From: Tetragonia tetragonoides | Lineage: Eukaryota; Streptophyta; Magnoliopsida; Caryophyllales; Aizoaceae | Assembly (NCBI GenBank): GCA_038025085.1 | Contig: CM076140.1 | Span: 15,644,001 to 15,708,000, forward strand | Reading direction: 5' to 3' | DNA length: 64,000 nucleotides | Shown here: piece by piece, positions 60,971-64,000 of the stretch | How the letters are laid out: each line of letters opens with the position of its first letter | Numbering within the stretch: the first letter of the stretch is position 1 | Notes under the pieces: generated by a model | Seen by the model: the letters and a program-made list of their open reading frames with translations, nothing else | The model's database searches: none | What the model was told of the DNA's origin: nothing | Made by a program: the position numbers and the translations under genes

Positions 60971-63555
60971 TGATACCCCAATATTTTCTATTATTATAAT
61001 ATCGATTTATAATTCATTTATAAATAGTTTCGGAGATTTAAATCGTATATTTATTTAACGATTCGATTTACTCAAATTAAGCCATAATAATATTATGGGA
61101 ATTTCGGGATTTATAATTATCAAATTGAGGGATTTAGTTAAAATGGTTTTGTATATGAATAAGGCTTATTCATATTGTTTTAATTGGTTTTAATTAGCAT
61201 TTAATTAGTTTTAATTATTTTTAATTAGCAATTAAATCTGAAAATAATCCTAATTCTAGTAGGGTTTGACTTTCCTTGACTAAGCACCTATTTAAGCTAA
61301 GAGATAGGTCAGTTGATCAGTTGCAAAAACTGAACCAAAACCCTCATCATCTTCTTCTCCTCTCACACGACACACACTCTCTCTCTTCTCTCTCCCTCGG
61401 CTGTTGGTCACCGGAATCCTCCAGCCCCGCCACCCTCTTCACGCCGGAGGTAAGCTCTCTCTCTCCTCTTCCTTCTCTTCTTCTCTTTTCTTTCTTTCGT
61501 TCTCTCTTGTTCCCTCACCGTTTCTTTCTCTCTCTTGCTGTTACAGGCACCAGGGGGCCGCCTTGCTCCGGCCACCGCCTCCTCCTCTCTCCGGTGAGTG
61601 TTCGTGATGGTTAGGCCCAGCCCCGTCACTTCCCTCTCTCTCCCTTTCGCTCTCTCTTTATTTTCTCTCTCCTTCGTGGTTGTGTACCGTGAGCCACCAC
61701 GGTGGACCCACCACCACCACCGGCATTGGTGGGTGGTTGGGGGTCACCGAGGAGGCCATGGACACCTTTGGTGCTGGCCGTGGTCGTGGCTTATGGGCCA
61801 CGCAAGTGGTTTTGTATTTTCGCTTTTTCGGAATTAGCGTGCAGGTTTTTCACGATTTTCAGCATTTTTATTTATTTTTTTTTATTTTTACATACACGTT
61901 TGGAACCCGAATTCGGATATTCAAAAGCCTAGATTGGTTGGAATACATCAAGGGAATTTAATAAAAATATTAGTTTACAGTTTCAGTACTGTTTGGATTT
62001 TCGTATTTATTAATTATATCTCGGTAATTGTTTTTAATTAGGACCAAACGGACAAGCGTGATCGGATTGTGATTAGCCAAGTTACCTACTTCTTAGTGAG
62101 CGTTTGTTAGGTAAGCGATTGTGCCTACCTCTTTCCAAAGCCCCATCAAAACTATTTTGATTTGTTATGTGCTAATTGATTATTATTGTGAATTTAATAT
62201 GCGAAGCATGATTAAATTATATCGTCGGTAATTATGAGAATTTGAAATATATTTTTCACTGTAAATATGATTTATATTGAGTATGATAAGTTTATGAAGT
62301 TTCGTTAATTAATTAGTTCATATGCTAATTAATGTTTAATTATGGCGATGTTGAATTTCTAATATTATTATGATATAATAATATGTGCTATTTGGAATGG
62401 GATATTATTGAGTGCTAATGAGCACCTACTATTATATTTGTTGGATGTTAATTGTGAAAGTGTAATTTTTGGATATCATGATTTACTGCCGAAGTGCTGC
62501 CGAAATTTCGTTAGACATATATGAAGCATGACTATTGTTAATATGCCCTTATGTCGTAATCGTCGTTATTATTATTCATTATCATGAGCATCAAATGAAG
62601 TAGTATGTCGTGGTCTTGTTGTACCACTAGGTCAATCAATGCAAGTATGTGAATTGAATTAAATGAGAATAAGACTCCTAATGGATCCCTAGGAGTAGCC
62701 GAGCTATCGAGACTTATCTAATTGATGTAGTCTAGGGATGCGTGATTCCCAAGTTACTTTTATGGACACCTCGCAGTGTGTTCGGGACGGATCATTCCCC
62801 ATTGTTTAATTCTCTACATATCGATTATTATGTTAGAGGTAGTGTGAGTATACACTAGCGTAAGTCCATGACATGTCTATATCTATCTATGAACAATATG
62901 GGTAATCGCTGTTCTATTCGCTCTCTGATCTCTCTAATCAAGATGGTTTATCTATTTTGTGTTCGAATGATCACTAAAGAAAGAATTGCATGTAATTGAA
63001 TATCGATTATGCGTGTGCTTGATTGTATGACTACTTGTGCATGCAAATGAACTTCAATGATTCTTCTAAAACCCAGGTAAGGTTTGCGAAAGTGTTTTTA
63101 CTGGGTATGGATGGCGTTTATTCAGTTTATCTGATTTTTGTTTTCTTTTGTTTCTTCTCTTTTCTTCTGTACCTTGTTTTCGTCACGGAAACCAAAGTGC
63201 AGGTGTAGCTGAGTGAGGACGTTTTGCTAGAAGGTTGAATGTGGGTTGTTTGTTTAGAATTATGGAATTATTGGTTACCTTGGATTATTTGGGACTTTGG
63301 TTTGTGCCCTTGAAGGCAAAGTTGTAATAAAACTATAATGGACTTAAGACCGCTGGATAGACAACTCTGATATTTATGTTTAATTTGGTTAGATGCTTCC
63401 TTTGATACCTAGTTTCCCTTCCTGCTTAGCATTACTCCTTAGCGATAAATGTTGCAGTAGCATTCCCCTGGGTCCGTGACGGTTCCGTGGTGTCGAGTCG
63501 TGGATAGCGACGTCGATAGTTCCCTGAAAATCGTTGCGAATTCGGGGGTGTTACA
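60971..63555 (+). mobile_element. Gypsy LTR in plus orientation (right inverted arm)
   Basis: Starts TGATACCCCAATATTTTC and ends AATTCGGGGGTGTTACA, complete TG...CA termini, 2585 bp. It matches 49827-52467 in reverse, including a shared frame that begins MYDYLCMQMNF (63023). It lies 3' of a matching internal segment, so it is a 3' LTR of its own copy. A CCTCTCTCC-rich, C-rich stretch (61370-61750) would be the promoter or leader part. No TSD can be checked because the other end of that element is missing. Confidence 0.85.
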
Positions 63556-64000
63556 CCTGGAGCGGTCTGCCTGCATAGGCGCCTGACATGTTTTTCAAGA
63601 GGGAGAGGCTTTTCCGAGAGGGTCCACGCGGGATTGACTGAGTTCCCTTGTTTGACCAAGGGTTGACTCAAGGGTTTGGATTTCCTTTCGGGCCATTAGG
63701 TTCAAAGAGGCATATCTCTCAGTTTAGGATCCAACTGAATTGAGTCCAACTGGTTTGGATCACCTGTACAAAAGGCTTTCACTGGTTAAATCAAATGAAC
63801 TGGGCTAATCATCAGAGCAATTATTCTCGTAACCCAAGTTCGAGCAAAATCCAATCCTTTCATCATCGAGTTTTTATGGAAACTTATCATAGACACAATT
63901 TTTGGTGTCTACACCTATATTAATTGCTATAGCCTATTCATATTCATTCTTTTCATTAGTTAGAATTACATTGATACAATCTAAAATGACATTAATATCC
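63556..64000. other. Unidentified sequence, possible end of another LTR
   Basis: GC-richer at first, then ending in CACAATTTTTGGTGTCTACA (63893-63912), a TCTACA terminus seen on some Ty3/gypsy Tat-type LTRs. No partner or TSD is visible before the window ends. No gene supported. Confidence 0.3.

Noticed and set aside
61276..61961. Pro/His-rich frames as a gene
   Set aside because: They are inside the right LTR, overlap in three frames, and match low-complexity CT- and CCA-rich sequence.

Overview
The window is plant nuclear DNA. It is AT-rich, the genes are split by GT-AG introns, and mobile DNA fills most of the sequence: plant LINEs with a C-terminal RNase H, Ty3/gypsy chromovirus remnants, long TG...CA LTRs, and MITEs of the hAT and PIF/Harbinger kinds. 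A eudicot is likely. The small MITEs rich in GAACTGAACT strings remind me of Amaranthaceae (Caryophyllales), but I cannot confirm a species and that guess is weak.

Left part (1-9.5 kb). The 5' end of an unidentified minus-strand gene runs off the left edge. Next comes an inverted duplication. Two B3-domain (DUF313-type) genes stand head to head (4295-5200 minus, 6743-7567 plus). Each is flanked on its outer side by a broken copy of the 5' end of a WD40-repeat gene (2430-3150 plus, 8629-9450 minus). A broken glycosyltransferase-like sequence lies between the left WD40 copy and its B3 gene.

9.6-19.4 kb is a nest of transposons whose order can be read from target-site duplications. LINE-B (11-bp TSD) contains LINE-A (16-bp TSD), which contains a 2.7-kb solo LTR (5-bp TSD). 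LINE-B also contains a PIF/Harbinger-like MITE (TTA) and a second, related solo LTR in the opposite orientation.

19.5-38.1 kb holds a MITE, an F-box pseudogene, a third B3 fragment, and the one gene whose whole structure can be read: a 13-exon WD40-repeat gene (25368-38130, 362 residues by my splicing). Its introns carry LINE ends, SINE-like sequence and a MITE, yet every exon keeps frame. The B3 fragment plus WD40 gene is a third copy of the cassette duplicated at the left.

38.1-64 kb has no intact gene that I can support. It holds several MITEs with clean TSDs, a Ty1/copia SIRE-like LTR, very long AT, AAT and GA microsatellites, a roughly 313-bp satellite (four units) next to a 7-bp minisatellite, and a decayed Ty3/gypsy chromovirus on the minus strand. 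That element's 3' LTR (49827-52467) has an inverted partner at 60971-63555. A further related LTR lies between them, and the right edge may be the end of another LTR.

I found no operon, CRISPR array, rRNA or convincing functional tRNA, and no sign of a new gene system. The most informative features are the B3/WD40 cassette duplications, the datable transposon nest, the inverted LTR arms and the satellite array.
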